The translations under genes were made by a program, and so were the position numbers. From contig JAMXIF010001119.1 of the NCBI GenBank assembly GCA_028583685.1, forward strand, positions 619,277 to 683,276: a stretch of 64,000 nt of DNA, given 5' to 3'. A model generated the notes under the pieces. The model was not told where the DNA came from. It saw only the letters and a list, made by a program, of their open reading frames with translations, and ran no database searches. The DNA comes from Petaurus breviceps papuanus. Taxonomy: Eukaryota > Chordata > Mammalia > Diprotodontia > Petauridae. Of the stretch, positions 43,476 through 54,881 are shown one piece after another; position 1 is the first letter of the stretch; every line of letters starts with the position of its first letter.

Positions 43476-45290
43476 CAATAATCTCATACTGTTAGCTTTT
43501 TGTTGCAAGGGCTTTTTAGTGATGGTGAGACGGAACTTTGATATATTCGTCCATTTCTGTTATACGTACATATAAAGAATTCAAGGTTTCGGAACATGGT
43601 GAATACCGATTGGCCTTCAATGACCAATAGCTATGAGGAAGAAGAGGGAAAGGCAAAGTCACACCATGAACTAATCATAAACATACAGTACAGGATGAAA
43701 ATTTAATCAGAGTGAAATGATCAGGGTTTCGCCACAAGTTACCACATGTAGAGATCACAGATGATATTTTTAGTCCTTTAATAGTTTAGTTAGCAGGAAT
43801 AATTATTTAAGTAGGAAGCAATCAGATGGCGGCCTGGAGTGAGCCACCCAACATGTTCCTCAACAGTGGCCAACGCTCTGAAGTCTTGTTCTTGCTCATT
43901 GCCTTCAACTGATGGAGTATTCCAAGCTGCTTTGTCATGGACACAGTTACCCAGGCACACTGGTTCCTAATTATGGCTCTGTTTGGGGATGGCAATCTTG
44001 GAGCCAAGTAATGGCAAATTCACCTTTTTCCAGACTAGAATTAAATCTCCAAAGATTACACCATTACAAGTGTCATTAAGGGAAGAATTCTTCCTTTAGA
44101 GTCTTTTAAAAATAACCTAGGTTTTATCTGAGTGGGATGATTCAGTGGTCGTGGCCTTTATTGAAAACCAGAAGCCAGGAACGGAGACAGATAACACATC
44201 CTTTTTTCAGATTAGAAAAAATCCTCCCCAAAAGATATAGTATTACAAGTGAGAGTGCTAACTCTTTCAGACAAGTGCCCAGGCAAAATTGCTACCCTAG
44301 AGCTGGGAATCTGAGGTAAGCTTCTGAGAGAACAAAGGGAAAGTATCAGTGAATCTGAGTTCAGTTAGCACTGGGAAATGATGTGTCTTTCTCAGTTTCC
44401 TTTCTGTACTCAGCCAGTGAAGTGAGAATCCCAGCAAGGTTTAGCACCAGAGTCCAATAGCCAAGGTTTTAACAATTAGATCATTAGATTAGGAGTTTTC
44501 TTTTCCCCCACTAGATATCTAGACTGGGAAAGATAATGAACTGGAAGATTCCTGAGAGAGAGAATAATCATCTGGCAGACTAGATCTATTAGGAAGAATA
44601 TCTCATCTTGGAAACCTTTGATTCTGTGAAATAGAATTTTACATAGGTTTGAGCACATTACCCTCTGATAACTTAAATATTACACTTTACCCAGAAGTAC
44701 ATCATTACAGAGATATGAAAGGATGGGAGATGAGTGTATATCTGAGGGGTAGGGCGGGGGACGGGAGGAGGAGGAACAGTGCCCTGCTTCTAAAATTAGT
44801 CATTTCACCAAGAACTAAAGTGCTTCTTCAGTTACCATTGCAGAGCTACAATGGGAAAGAAGCCAAGCATCTCATCCTAAACCACAAGCTACTTCAATTA
44901 GACTCAGAAACAGTATTGCTTGCCATATGCATCAAGATTCTAGCTGTGTCCCTTGCATCCCTCTCTCCATTCACCCACGAACAATAATGAGTTAAATAGA
45001 CAAAAGAAACAATAGGCAGGGCACTCTAACCTAGTCCTCACTAACAGATTATGCTGATTCTTCCCCCCTCGCCCACCTTCATAATCTGAAAATGACTTTG
45101 AGAACATTCTGTGGTCCAACTGAAGAAAAAGTTTGAACAGGAGCCTCAATGTAACGCCTTAAATACATTTAAAAATATAAATTACATGTGTGTTTAGCTA
45201 TTTCTAGAAGTTATTAAATGTTAGCTTTGTGACAATGAGCAAACCACTGAATATCAACTTAATTTCCTTATTTGTAAAAATAAATATCAT
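43476..45290. other. Unassigned, mostly unique sequence with an internal near-repeat
   Basis: About 1.8 kb. Bases 44022-44072 and 44199-44251 resemble each other ('ttccagactagaa…attacaagtg' and 'ttcagattagaa…attacaagtg', about 70% by eye). A G-rich patch lies near 44747-44775. Open frames (for example 44649-44987) lack domains. Confidence 0.4.
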
Positions 45291-45294
45291 AAGG

Positions 45295-45420
45295 CCATAG
45301 GTTCCTAGTTTTTAGAGATGTAAGAGATCTTAGAGATCTTCTAATTTAACCACCTCATTTTACAGATAAGGAAACTGAGACTGAGAGAGACTCAGTGTCT
45401 TTACCCAATTTACATAAAGA
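45295..45420 (-). repeat. MIR3 SINE, minus strand
   Basis: 'agatcttagagatcttctaatttaaccacctcattttacagataaggaaactgag' in sequence is the antisense MIR3 signature. Confidence 0.85.
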
Positions 45421-46382
45421 TTTTGTAAGCTGAATGCTGATGATTATGGAAGAAGAGCAAAGAAATCGATTTTAAGGGGATTAATCTGATGGGTGGCGGG
45501 GGGGATCAGGGAGGATGAAGGTGGGGTGGGGCAGGGCACTTGTGTTAGGTAGGTCAGCTAGCTTCAGTCCAAATGACTGTTTCCATTCTATCTAAGAAAA
45601 AAGCAGTTGGCTGGCTTCAGGATCCCACTCATGTCCCAAGAATCAATCAAGTCTCCCTGCTTCTGTTTCTCAAGCAAATTTGAAACAGAAATGCTACTTT
45701 TCTTTAAGGAAATTGAATTGAAACAAACAACACAAAAAGGGTTAAGTCACTTCCTCAAAGAAGGAGCTGCCCAAGAAAGCCAATCAGACAAAAGGATGAG
45801 AATAAAGGTAGGAGCAAAGCTTCTGGATTTGATGAGATTGTCTTGAGGGCAATGAATAAGAGTTTGGAGTCTCCTCTGGGCCATTTCTGAGTCAGAGCTG
45901 CGGTGACTGAACTTAATTTAATGTGTTTTTTGGAAAGTGCACTGTGACATGAAATGGATAATAGCAACACTTAGTTTACAGTTCCCAAATTAATGTCTAT
46001 TATTCTGCAAGCTGCTTCTGGGCTCCAAATACCCCATAATATGTTTTTCTTCTTAAATGAACTCATTTGGAATCTGAGGTACAGTAAAAGCTCATTAACT
46101 TAGACCCTAATGGTTTAGAATTGGCTCTGCATCCAGACATGATGGATGTTATTTTGATAAAATTTTTTAAAAAGTTTGAAATGTTTTCTTCCTCTGCGAA
46201 TTTTCAGAGTCTTACTCAGGAATTAAGGGGAGTCTAGTATACATTCAAAAGCTTTGTCAAACCACAAGCTTAAAAATTAAGGAGTATAGCAATTTATATC
46301 ATAGAATTTTCTGTTTATGGTACATTACTATCCAATATGGGGTAATGGTGAATTGTTTGTCATTAATATATTTCTTTTAAAA
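45421..46382. other. Unassigned; unique block at 45885-46110
   Basis: A G-rich patch lies at 45492-45535. Bases 45885-46110 are unique, with 'gaacttaatttaatg' and 'ccaaattaatgtctattattc'. No gene is seen. Confidence 0.4.
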
Positions 46383-46392
46383 CATACTGTAG

Positions 46393-46556
46393 GGGGTGGC
46401 TAGGTGGCACAGTGAATAGAACATCGGCCCTGGAGTCAGGAGGTCCTCAGTTCAAATCCGGCCTCAGAAACTTAACACTTACTACCTGTGTGACCTTGGG
46501 CAAGTCACTCAACCCCAAATGCCCCTCCAAACAGCAAAACAAACAAACCCCCCAAA
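46393..46556 (+). repeat. Poly-A SINE with TSD
   Basis: Head 'ggggtggctaggtggcacag', core 'gtgtgaccttgggcaagtc', A-rich tail with C runs. TSD catactgta at 46383-46391 and 46561-46569. Confidence 0.95.
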
Positions 46557-46724
46557 AACCCATACTGTAATTTGAATTTCACTCCTTCCTTCATTATTCT
46601 GAATTAGACTCTAACCATCAAGCCCCTAGTTTGTTTATTTTAAACTGAAAAAAAGTGGTGAGTTAATTGGTTAGAAGCTCTATACTAGTCTCATTTTAGC
46701 CAGGTTGTCCTCTGGGAAGCCTAG

Positions 46725-46826
46725 CACATTGGCTTGATCTAAATTTTGTTGACTCCTCCAATAAACATCAAATGCTTAGCACATAGTATGTGTTTGATAA
46801 ATGTTTGCTGAATTTAATTAAGAAAT
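46725..46826 (+). repeat. L2 LINE 3' tail
   Basis: 'aatgcttagcacatagtatgtgtttgataaatgtttgctg' is a clear L2 end. Confidence 0.85.
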
Positions 46827-46827
46827 T

Positions 46828-47180
46828 CAAAGCAATGCCTTCTCAATGAGGGTGGGTGGGAAGGAAAGCAGGAAGAGAATTTGGAATTCGAAATTTTAAA
46901 AACAAATGTGAGAAAAAATGTTTTTTACATGCAACTGGGAAATAAGATGTACAGGCAGTGGGATATAGATAGGAATATATCTTGTCCTACTAGAAAGTAA
47001 TGGGGAAGAGGATGGGGGGTGTGATGGAAGGGAGGGCAAACTAGGGGAAGCGGTAATCAGAATGTTTACTATCTTGGGGTTGAGGGGAGGGGAGAGATGG
47101 TGAGAAAATTTGGAACTCAGATCTTGTGAAAATGAATGTTGAAAACTAAAAATAAATTAATAAAATGAAAAAAAATAAAT
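46828..47180 (+). mobile_element. L1/HAL1 3' UTR fragment
   Basis: 'tctcaatgagggtgggtggg', 'gggaaataagatgtacaggc', 'ggaagggagggcaaactagg' and 'gaaaatttggaactcag', ending with 'aaaaataaattaataaaatg' A-rich tail. The same 3' UTR ends the HAL1-like element at 57.4-57.7 kb. 5'-truncated insertion. Confidence 0.85.
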
Positions 47181-47711
47181 TCAAAACAAGTTAAAGAATA
47201 ATCTTCCCTCCAGCTGCTCAAGCCTGAGATTCCTAGGTTTGCTATCTGATTGGCTGGTGCTAAATAGTGAATGACCAATACAATGTAAATGAAAACCCCA
47301 GCAGGGTACCATTTTAGAACAATTACTGATGACTATATACATACATATTACATAAGTATAGCACTTAGTATGGCATTTAAGTTAAATGCCTAAACTCTGC
47401 AGCAAGGAGCCTGTAGAATAAAATGTTCTTAGTCTATAAGAATCTACCCACAAAAGCATTTTTTGTTCTGTAATTCTCATTGTTAATGTGTTTATAATGA
47501 ACATAATTACGATAAACACAGTGATCAATAAATAGTTGCTATTAATACTTGGTTATTTTAACAATATATTTTGCTAGAAAAAAGGGAAAGTCAGTAAGAT
47601 TATGTGCCATGGCCTCTATTAGTCATGTCTGGTCTATGTTTAGCCAATTAGGATGAAAAGTTGAAGCTGCCATGAGACCATCAGGGATTCCTGGATCAAA
47701 GAATAATAGCT
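47181..47711. other. Unassigned sequence
   Basis: About 0.5 kb; nothing recognised. Confidence 0.5.
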
Positions 47712-48120
47712 GACACAGTAGAAAATGTTAGACTTGGAGTCAGAAGGTCCGAGTCTGACATAACTACTCAGAAGCTTATCAGTTGTATGATTATGGCTAA
47801 GTGAGTTTGCCTCTCTGAGCCCCTCACCTTTACCATGGAGATGATCATACCTGTGGGAAGGAAGTGTGGTATGTGGGAAATGCCCCTGACCATGGCATCA
47901 GAGCACCTCGGCTGAAAGCCTTCCTTGTATGCTGGCCTGTATCACCTTAGCCACATCACTTGACCTCCCTTGGCCTCAGTTTCCTCATCTGCTGAATGAA
48001 AGGCCTGTGGCCTTTGAAGACCTTATAATCCTATTGTTTTTCCTCATAGGTATTTGTGAGTAAAGTGTTTTGAAAACCATAAAGCATTAAGCAAATATAA
48101 ACCATTATTATTTTACACAA
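47712..48120 (+). repeat. MIR SINE interrupted by a MIR3
   Basis: 47712-47850 has a MIR head and core ('gacttggagtcagaaggtcc', 'ggagatgatcatacctg'). 48037-48120 has its tail ('tcataggtatttgtgagtaaag', 'aagcattaagcaaatataaacc'). Between them sits a plus-strand MIR3 (about 47853-48036: 'ccttggcctcagtttcctcatctg', 'gaccttataatcctattg'). Confidence 0.75.
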
Positions 48121-48384
48121 GGATATGTAAAAGAATTGCAAATAGAACAGCTGGAATATGATGTGATTGCTGCTATGTAGATAGGAACTATGACTATGGT
48201 TTTACTTGAATAGAGTGGGGGCTGGCCTTGTGACTTCATCAGGGGAGGGGACTTCCAGGTGAGGGAATTTCTTCTGCCAATGCAGGTTATTACAACTTAG
48301 AGTCTTGGTTGCCTAGAAAATGGAAAATTTAAATGACCTGCCCAGGGTCATAGAGCAGTAGCCTTCTGGTTGTTCTTTCAGCCT

Positions 48385-48927
48385 CAAATTTCTCATAATT
48401 CCAGTCCAGCCTTCAATCAGCTGTCAAATGGATCTTCCTAAGGTACAGGTCTGACCAAGTCATACTTCCCCACCCCTACGTCATTCAATGACTCCCTATT
48501 GCCTCTATGATCAAATATGAAATCCTCTTTTTGGCTTGTGAAGATCTCTAAAGCCTGGGCCCTTCCTACCTTCTAGACCCCTCCTGCCTACACACTCTAA
48601 GATCCAATAACTATGGTCTCCTCATTCTTCTACCCACAAAATATTCTGTCTTCTGATTCCTGATCTTTTTTTTTCCCCTGGCTGTTCTCCATGACTGAAA
48701 AGTTTCCATTTCTCATCCTAGCTTCCTTCAACTGAGCTAAAGTTCTACATTCTTCTTTCCTGGTCACCTTCAATCTCAGTGCCTTCTCTCTGAGATTATC
48801 TTTAAGTTTTCCTGTGTGTATCTTGTTTCTACATATTTGTTTGTGTGTTGTCTCTATTAGACTGTGAGCTCCTTGAGAGCAGGGACTGTCTTTCCCCCTT
48901 CACCTTTCTTTGTCTCTTCAGTGCTTA
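48385..48927 (+). repeat. L2 LINE 3' end
   Basis: 'tcttcctaaggtacaggtctgaccaagtc', 'atgactccctattgcctctatg', 'tcttgtttctacatatttg' and 'gactgtgagctccttgagagcagggactg'. A clear copy. Confidence 0.92.
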
Positions 48928-48987
48928 ACACACACACACACACACTCACTCTCTTTCTCTCTCTCCATATATATATATAAAATCTGT

Positions 48988-49026
<39 letters not shown>

Positions 49027-49050
49027 AATATGTATACACGTGTGCATGTA
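48928..49050. repeat. AC, CT and TA microsatellite cluster
   Basis: (AC)n, then a CTCT patch, (TA)n, (AC)n and (TA)n in series, directly at the L2 end. Confidence 0.95.
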
Positions 49051-49224
49051 TATAAAACTGATACTCATTAACCAACTGACAGCCAGTAAGTGTCAGACAC
49101 AGGACTTAAACCTAGGTCTTTCTTGCTTCAAGGTCAGTACCCTATGCACTGAACCACAGTGCCTCTCTTAAATTGTCTGAGTCAGTTAGAGACTACATAA
49201 GGTTGGCAGGTGTTGCCAAAAACA

Positions 49225-49375
49225 CATTCACAATGCCTAGTGTGTTTTCTATGTATTTAGTGGTTCCTGACAGTAGGATATAAGCTTCTTGAGTACAGGG
49301 ACTATTTTGGTTTTTAATTTGTATCTCCAACACCTAATGCAATGATTAGAATGAAATGTTCATTGAATTGCCTTA
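49225..49375 (+). repeat. L2 LINE 3' tail
   Basis: 'ggatataagcttcttgagtacagggactatt' and 'cttgtatctccaacacctaatgcaatg'-like text, ending 'ttcattgaattgcc'. Confidence 0.75.
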
Positions 49376-49694
49376 TGAATATATAAGTTTCAAAGTGGAT
49401 ATTGTGGACAGGTTATTTTTTAAAATAGAGATAACTATTCTTCTGCCAAAGTCCTCCTCTGATAGTATATCTTGGCAAGAACCCAGATGAATTTGGGTTC
49501 TGCAGACTGTGGGATAGCTACTATATTCTTCTCTTGAAGGTCATATCAACTTGGAAAGGCTTAGAATATGCACTTAGCAATTCACTCTATGACTGTCATC
49601 TAAGGACAGTCTGACTATAATCACTGACATTCATCACCAAGTTGGTTGTAGTGTGATTACATTTTTGGCCAAAACAGTTGCCAAAGACCATTTA
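49376..49694. other. Unassigned sequence
   Basis: About 0.3 kb; nothing recognised. Confidence 0.5.
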
Positions 49695-50205
49695 GTTGGT
49701 CCCACCATGACTCTCCTGCTCTGGAAGCTTCAGGGGCTCCCTATTGTTTCTAGGACAAAATACAAATTGCTTTGTTTGGAATTTAAAAGCTTTCAGAATC
49801 TGATTCAAACCTATCTTTCTAAGCTAACTGATTACTACCTCCCCTCATGCTCTATATGGGATAACCACACTGGCTCTGTTGTTCTATTCCCTGCATCTGA
49901 ATGTACTATGGGATGGGTTGTCGCCCATGCCCAGAATATTTTACTTTCTTACCTCCACCTCTTGGCATCGCTACCAAGCTTCATTACAAGTTCACTCCTA
50001 CACAATGCCATGCCTGATATCCCCAGTTGGTACTACTCTCCCCCCTTAAATTTCATGTATACTTATTTTCTTATCTATGTACATCCTCTTCCCCTTCCCC
50101 CTATGAGCTCCAGGGTGGGAACTATTTGTTTTTGCCTTGTATCTTAGCACCCAATATAGAGTCTAGAATGTAGCAGGACCTTGATAAATGTTTGTTGAGC
50201 TGAAT
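49695..50205 (+). repeat. L2 LINE 3' end
   Basis: 'ggggctccctattgtttctaggac', 'ttgtttggaatttaaaagc', 'acctccacctcttggc', 'tatgagctccagggtgggaac' and 'ttgataaatgtttgttgagc'. The 164-codon open frame at 49653-50147 lies almost wholly in this repeat. Confidence 0.9.
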
Positions 50206-51467
50206 TGAATTTTAGAGCAGAAGGTTATAACACTCTCATATTAAGGAAATCACAGATTCTTGAAGTGTTGAAATCATTATTCACAAGACCCTTCCTCAGT
50301 AATCTCAGTCAAAAGAGAGTTTCCCAACCTTCAGTGATCATCTGAAAAGTGGCAATATGAGAACAGTTTTCAGCACATTCCTGAAACCCAAAGAGCTCTT
50401 GCATCTACAATGAAAAGAGTTCAAAGATATTGAGATGGAAGGTTTTACAAAGGACATTAAAGAAAACGAGAAAAGATGAATAGGGGAAGGAGTAATGGAA
50501 TTTAACTCTGAGTGGAAAATTCATCCTAGCTTCAACTCTGAACAGAACACATATCACACTCACAAATGGGAAATGACAAAACTCCCATTGCAAACTGTCT
50601 TCTCATTCTCATCATGAAGCATTTACAGCATTTCCTAGGATCTGACTAAAGACTGCCAGAAGAAGAAAAAAAAAAGAAAGAAAGAAAAGGAAAAAAGCTA
50701 AATGAATTGGAAATGACTTACTCCATTATCTCAGGCCAAATGTTAGAAGTCCTATCTCCCTGGGGATAAACCAAATATTGGCAGTTAAAGAAACCCAAAT
50801 GAAACATATTTGACTTATGAACACCACATTATTGTGATTGAGACAATTTTCCATCTGTGTGGAGATTTGTACCTCTGATCAATTAGCAGACGAATTATGC
50901 CTCTCTCACTGACCCTTCAGGCACGAGATTGAACATTCTTCAGGCAGGAGACTGAATATCAGGGATATCCCATGTGATTGCTTTGTAGACCCCCCAAGTT
51001 ATACCACACAGTCCTTTGCCCTGTCCCTTTGTTCTCTCAAATCTATAACTTGATTAATAAGTCTCTGTGGCAGAGAAGTAAAGATTTAGATAGCAGTCCT
51101 GCAAATACATGAGCTCTATTTTATAAAGTTAAAACAAACATGAACTTTGAGTTTCAGAACACCGGGCAAGCTAGGTTCCTTCCAATCCTGAGACTTCATA
51201 TTCCATAATATCTGTTCTTAACCTCATGGTCTGTTTATATAACTCTTCTCTTCAAGGACAGTTAGAATATTAAAAGATTGCTGATTGTTAAGTTCACAGT
51301 AAAGAAGAAAGAATCAAAATGGGAGTTTTAATGAAAAGGGAAATGAAAGAGTCCGAGGTGAAAGCACAAACATTTTAGAAAGCTTTGTCAGTCTCAAGAA
51401 ATACTGTTGTGATAGGCTTGAGTCTCTATTTAGGTAAGAGAGCCACCATTAAAATAAGATAGCTATT
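50206..51467. other. Unassigned, mostly unique sequence
   Basis: About 1.25 kb. An A/G-rich patch lies at 50664-50698. Bases 50825-50960 look unique ('tgatcaattagcagacgaattatgcc'). No gene. Confidence 0.45.
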
Positions 51468-51654
51468 AGGGTGACTAGGTGGCGCAGTGAATAGAATACT
51501 GGCCCTGGAATCTGAGTTCAATAAATAAATAAAAATAAACTACTGAGTTCAAATCTGGCCTCAGACACTTAACACTCACTAACTGTGTAACCTTGGGCAA
51601 GTCACTTAACCCCTATTGCCCTGCCTTCCCCCTTCCAAAAAAAAAAAAAAAAGA
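51468..51654 (+). repeat. Poly-A SINE with internal AT-rich insertion
   Basis: Head 'agggtgactaggtggcgcag' and core 'ctgtgtaaccttgggcaag'. About 30 extra bases (AATA units) sit in the middle, flanked by a repeated 'ctgagttcaa' (51512 and 51543). The tail 'ccctgccttccccc' plus poly-A is normal. Confidence 0.92.
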
Positions 51655-51854
51655 CTGCCTCTACAAACTTCGTCAACTTTGGACACTGAATTAGTAAACA
51701 TAGCTACTATTAACAACTGAAAAATAAAAAATGGCAGGGGCAGAAATAATATGAAGATTAATTTCCTAGAGAAAAAAGAAAGATTCTTTTAACTTTTTTT
51801 TTTTCATTTATCCAAGAGCATGTTAGCTCATGAAATGAATAATTACAGTTACCA

Positions 51855-52210
51855 TATATAGGGGATTTAATTTCCCAGCTGTTTGACACACATGATTTCT
51901 TTGGAATGTGACAAACCCTTTGAGAGAGACAGTATGTGTGTTCTTACACCCATTTTATAGATGAGGATACTGGGGTTCAGAAAGGTTAAGAGATTTATCC
52001 ATGATCAAATGAAAGAAAATTTTTGTAAAGGACTTAACACAGTACTTGGAACATAGTAGACACTTGATAAGTGTTTTGTCCTTCTCCTTTCCGCATCTCT
52101 CTCACCTTCATGACCACACAGTTAATCAGTGGCAGAGTATGGACTTGAATCCAGGCCTTCTGACACAAAGTCAAACATACATTCTAATATACCCCACTAT
52201 TCTAAAACCA
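51855..52210 (-). repeat. MIR SINE split by another repeat tail
   Basis: 51855-52010 ('cccattttatagatgaggatactgggg', 'ttaagagatttatccatg') and 52095-52210 ('cagttaatcagtggcagag', 'gaatccaggccttctgac') form one antisense MIR. 52016-52090 is a plus-strand L2/MIR tail ('acttaacacagtacttggaac', 'gtagacacttgataagtg'). Confidence 0.7.
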
Positions 52211-52729
52211 TCAGAGGGAAAGGAGATTTTTTTATTCTATTTTCCATAATAGGGTAAGTAAATCAGTCCTGCACACCTCTCATCAACTACCTGTGTCCCT
52301 TTCCTAACCATGATAAGTAATTTTCAACCTTACTTATAAGCACATTAAAACAAAGAATACTCCTGGATACAGGCAGACGCAGAAATACTGATTATAAGAA
52401 ACTCCAAATATTCAAAATACTTATATTTTATTTCAGTTTGTCTCTGAACAAAACTGAGTCATGTTGCTGAGCATTTGCTAATAGCCTGGGAGGATGGCCC
52501 AATCTCTGCCATCTGTTCATCTCCCAACATAGTTTATTGGTATAATCCATTGGTGCAGGCCAGGCATACTATAAGAAGCATGATCTCCCATGAAGTCGAT
52601 TCAGATATCTTTGACTCTTTGGGTTTCTTTGAAGGAGAGTCTTACTCAAGCTCACTCTAATTCTGAAGCCAGGGACTCAAAGAAAATTATCACTGTGTGG
52701 AGATCACCATCACAATAATCTCTGTTCTT
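52211..52729. other. Unassigned sequence
   Basis: About 0.5 kb; nothing recognised. Confidence 0.5.
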
Positions 52730-53415
52730 CTCCTATCATCCAAATCCTCCATTCTGTCAAGGCCTGGCTTAAGTCACACTCCCTCCATGAAGTCTTCCCC
52801 AATACCTCATCCTTCCAATGACTTGCAGCATTTTGATCATGTGGTAAACAGACCCTGTTAAGATTCTTATTGTATAAGACAACATAGTCTTTTATTTTAT
52901 AAACTCCTCTGTTTGGTATTTAAAGCTCTTCATAACTTTGTCCTCTCTAATATTTCAAGTCTTCTTATACTTTAATTCCATCCTTTCATTTAAGATCTAC
53001 CTATGCTGGTCTATTTGTTTCTCCTTAAACATACTTCATCTCCCATTTCCATACCTTTGCATTAATGGTGCCCTTGTCTGTAATGCTTTCTTCTCCTCTC
53101 TGCCTCTTGGTTCCATTGGCTTCTTTCAAATCTCCTGGATTCTTCTCTCAAGACTCAGCTCAAACCTAACCTTAGGCAGAAGGACTTTCCCAGAGTTCCC
53201 AGCTGCTTGTGACTTTCCCTTTCAGATTATTTTCCATCAACTCTGAAAATATCTTGTATCACCTACTTACATGGTTTCTCCCTAAAGGAGATTTTTGAGT
53301 ACAGGGATTTTTTTGGGGGGGAGGCGCTGGAGGAGAATATTTTTTTTTTATTGCCAATGCTTAGCACAGTGCCTGGCACACAGTAAGCATTTAATAACTG
53401 TTGATAATAATAACT
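52730..53415 (+). repeat. L2 LINE 3' ends, two pieces
   Basis: 52730-52850 has 'ccatgaagtcttccccaata'. 52895-53415 starts again with 'tctgtttggtatttaaagctc' and runs through 'tcaagactcagctcaaacc' to 'cttagcacagtgcctggcacac'. The second is nearly complete. A T/G-rich patch at 53310-53350 interrupts its end. Confidence 0.85.
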
Positions 53416-53594
53416 ATAAATTAACAAAAAATTATTGACTGACTCATTGATTGTCTTATTTCCTAGTACATGTGCATTGGTATCATCCCAAGACAGAGAG
53501 AATGTCTTCCTCTTATACTCTCCACAGTGCCTGGCACAAGGCTGAGCACATGGTCAGTGTTTCAAAGATCTGTGATTTCATCATCTTGGAAACT

Positions 53595-53750
53595 GTAAAT
53601 GTGGGAACTTGCTCCCAGATAATTGCCCTGAATTTAGGTAACACTACCAAGTATGACTCAGCTAACAAATAACAGATGCAGTACTTTAACTCAGGTTTCC
53701 TAACTCCCAAGTCTAGCACTCTATTGACTATGCTATTATGCCTCTGGAAA
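53595..53750 (-). repeat. MIR3 SINE, minus strand
   Basis: 'actttaactcaggtttcctaactcccaagtctagcactctattgactatgc' in sequence is the reversed SINE head and middle. Confidence 0.65.
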
Positions 53751-54230
53751 ACACAATGCTACAATTAATTGATCAATTGATGAGAAAAACACTCATCCAT
53801 CAAATAAGGAGTCAAACACTTCTTAAGAATTAGAAAGCTCTAGACAAGGAGCCTGTTGATGTCTTACATTTGACTTACACTTAGACCATTTCACCATTTG
53901 CCTCGTATATCATTTGGTGAACCTAAAATTACAATAAGTTATAAGTATTCTAAAGTATGGTCAGTTAGACTCTGAAAGGAGGTAATGAGAGGCACAGGAA
54001 AAATATACTCAGTATTGTAAATTCAGATCTGTTATCTGTTCCTTTGTATTTTGAAATAAGAACAAGAAAGGAGAAGGAAAAATAAATCTGATTTAAAAAG
54101 CTCTCAATATTCCTATTTGTGTAGGGATTATATTCTAAATGTGTCTATGGGTGGGATGGGAGGACATTTTAGAATATTGTACTACTCTCAATATAAAGGG
54201 ACAAGGAGGAGATGAGGTACACATGACTTA
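53751..54230. other. Unassigned sequence
   Basis: About 0.5 kb; nothing recognised. Confidence 0.5.
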
Positions 54231-54234
54231 TCCT

Positions 54235-54415
54235 TTTCAGAAATCCAGGTCCAAACCTTGGATTATTAGCTATATAATTACAAACATCACTAAACTTTTC
54301 CAGGTCTTTGTTTTCTCATCTATTAAATATAGACAGTAACATCCGTACAACCTGTTACATGTTTGGGGGAAATAACTTTGTAAAACTGTAATACTGTGTA
54401 AATGAGTTATTCTTA
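54235..54415 (+). repeat. MIR SINE fragment
   Basis: 'ccaggtctttgttttctcatctattaaat' followed by a worn 'caacctgttacatgtttg' and 'aactttgtaaaactg' tail. Confidence 0.6.
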
Positions 54416-54881
54416 TTATAACTCATATCAAAGGTTCCGTTTTGACATGGATGGTCTAATACACATGACAGATCTTTATCTTATCAAATACAGGCAAAAT
54501 CTGGGAACTTTAGTATCTGCCACTTCACAAAGATGGCCATCAGCCCCCCTTATAAGCACTTAGGCTTACAAGGTCTTAAAATGTAAGATAATTTTGCTTC
54601 CATAGTAAAGGAATAAGAAAGGATTTGTATCAGAGTTCTAGAGAGTCCAGTGAAATCCCCTTCCAATGGCCCACTCTTCCTCCAGAGACCTATAGAGAAC
54701 CAGTTACTAACCTAGGTGGTGATCCAATGAGATGAATGAACTCTTGGTTTTCTCTTTCGCATTTATGATCTGCCACATGTTACTCTTTTCCTGACAGCAT
54801 TCCTCATTGAATCTCTCCTGTTCACAGGTTTATTCTCTGTGTATTTCCCGTCTTGTTTTTATTTTATTTTTCCAGTTAATG
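54416..54881. other. Unassigned sequence
   Basis: About 0.45 kb upstream of the HAL1-like element; nothing recognised. Confidence 0.5.

Larger units (their letters stand above)
48205..49165 (-). repeat. Marsupial CORE-SINE split by an L2
   Basis: 48205-48365 ('gactttatc'-like start, 'ggggacttccaggtgagg', 'acttagagtcttggttgcctag', 'gacctgcccagggtcatag') and 49078-49165 ('gccagtaagtgtcagacacagg', 'cctaggtctttcttgcttc', 'ctatgcactgaaccacagtgcctctc') together follow one antisense SINE. The 0.7 kb between them holds a plus-strand L2 and a microsatellite. Confidence 0.65.

Noticed and set aside
43838-44010. Possible processed pseudogene at 43.8-44.0 kb
   Set aside because: The text looked briefly coding on the minus strand, but I could not match it to any protein and saw no poly-A tail or TSD.
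44649-44987. 112-codon frame
   Set aside because: No recognisable domain and no gene context.
49653-50147. 164-codon plus-strand open frame
   Set aside because: Lies almost entirely in an L2 3' UTR; hydrophobic pyrimidine-driven composition, no known family.
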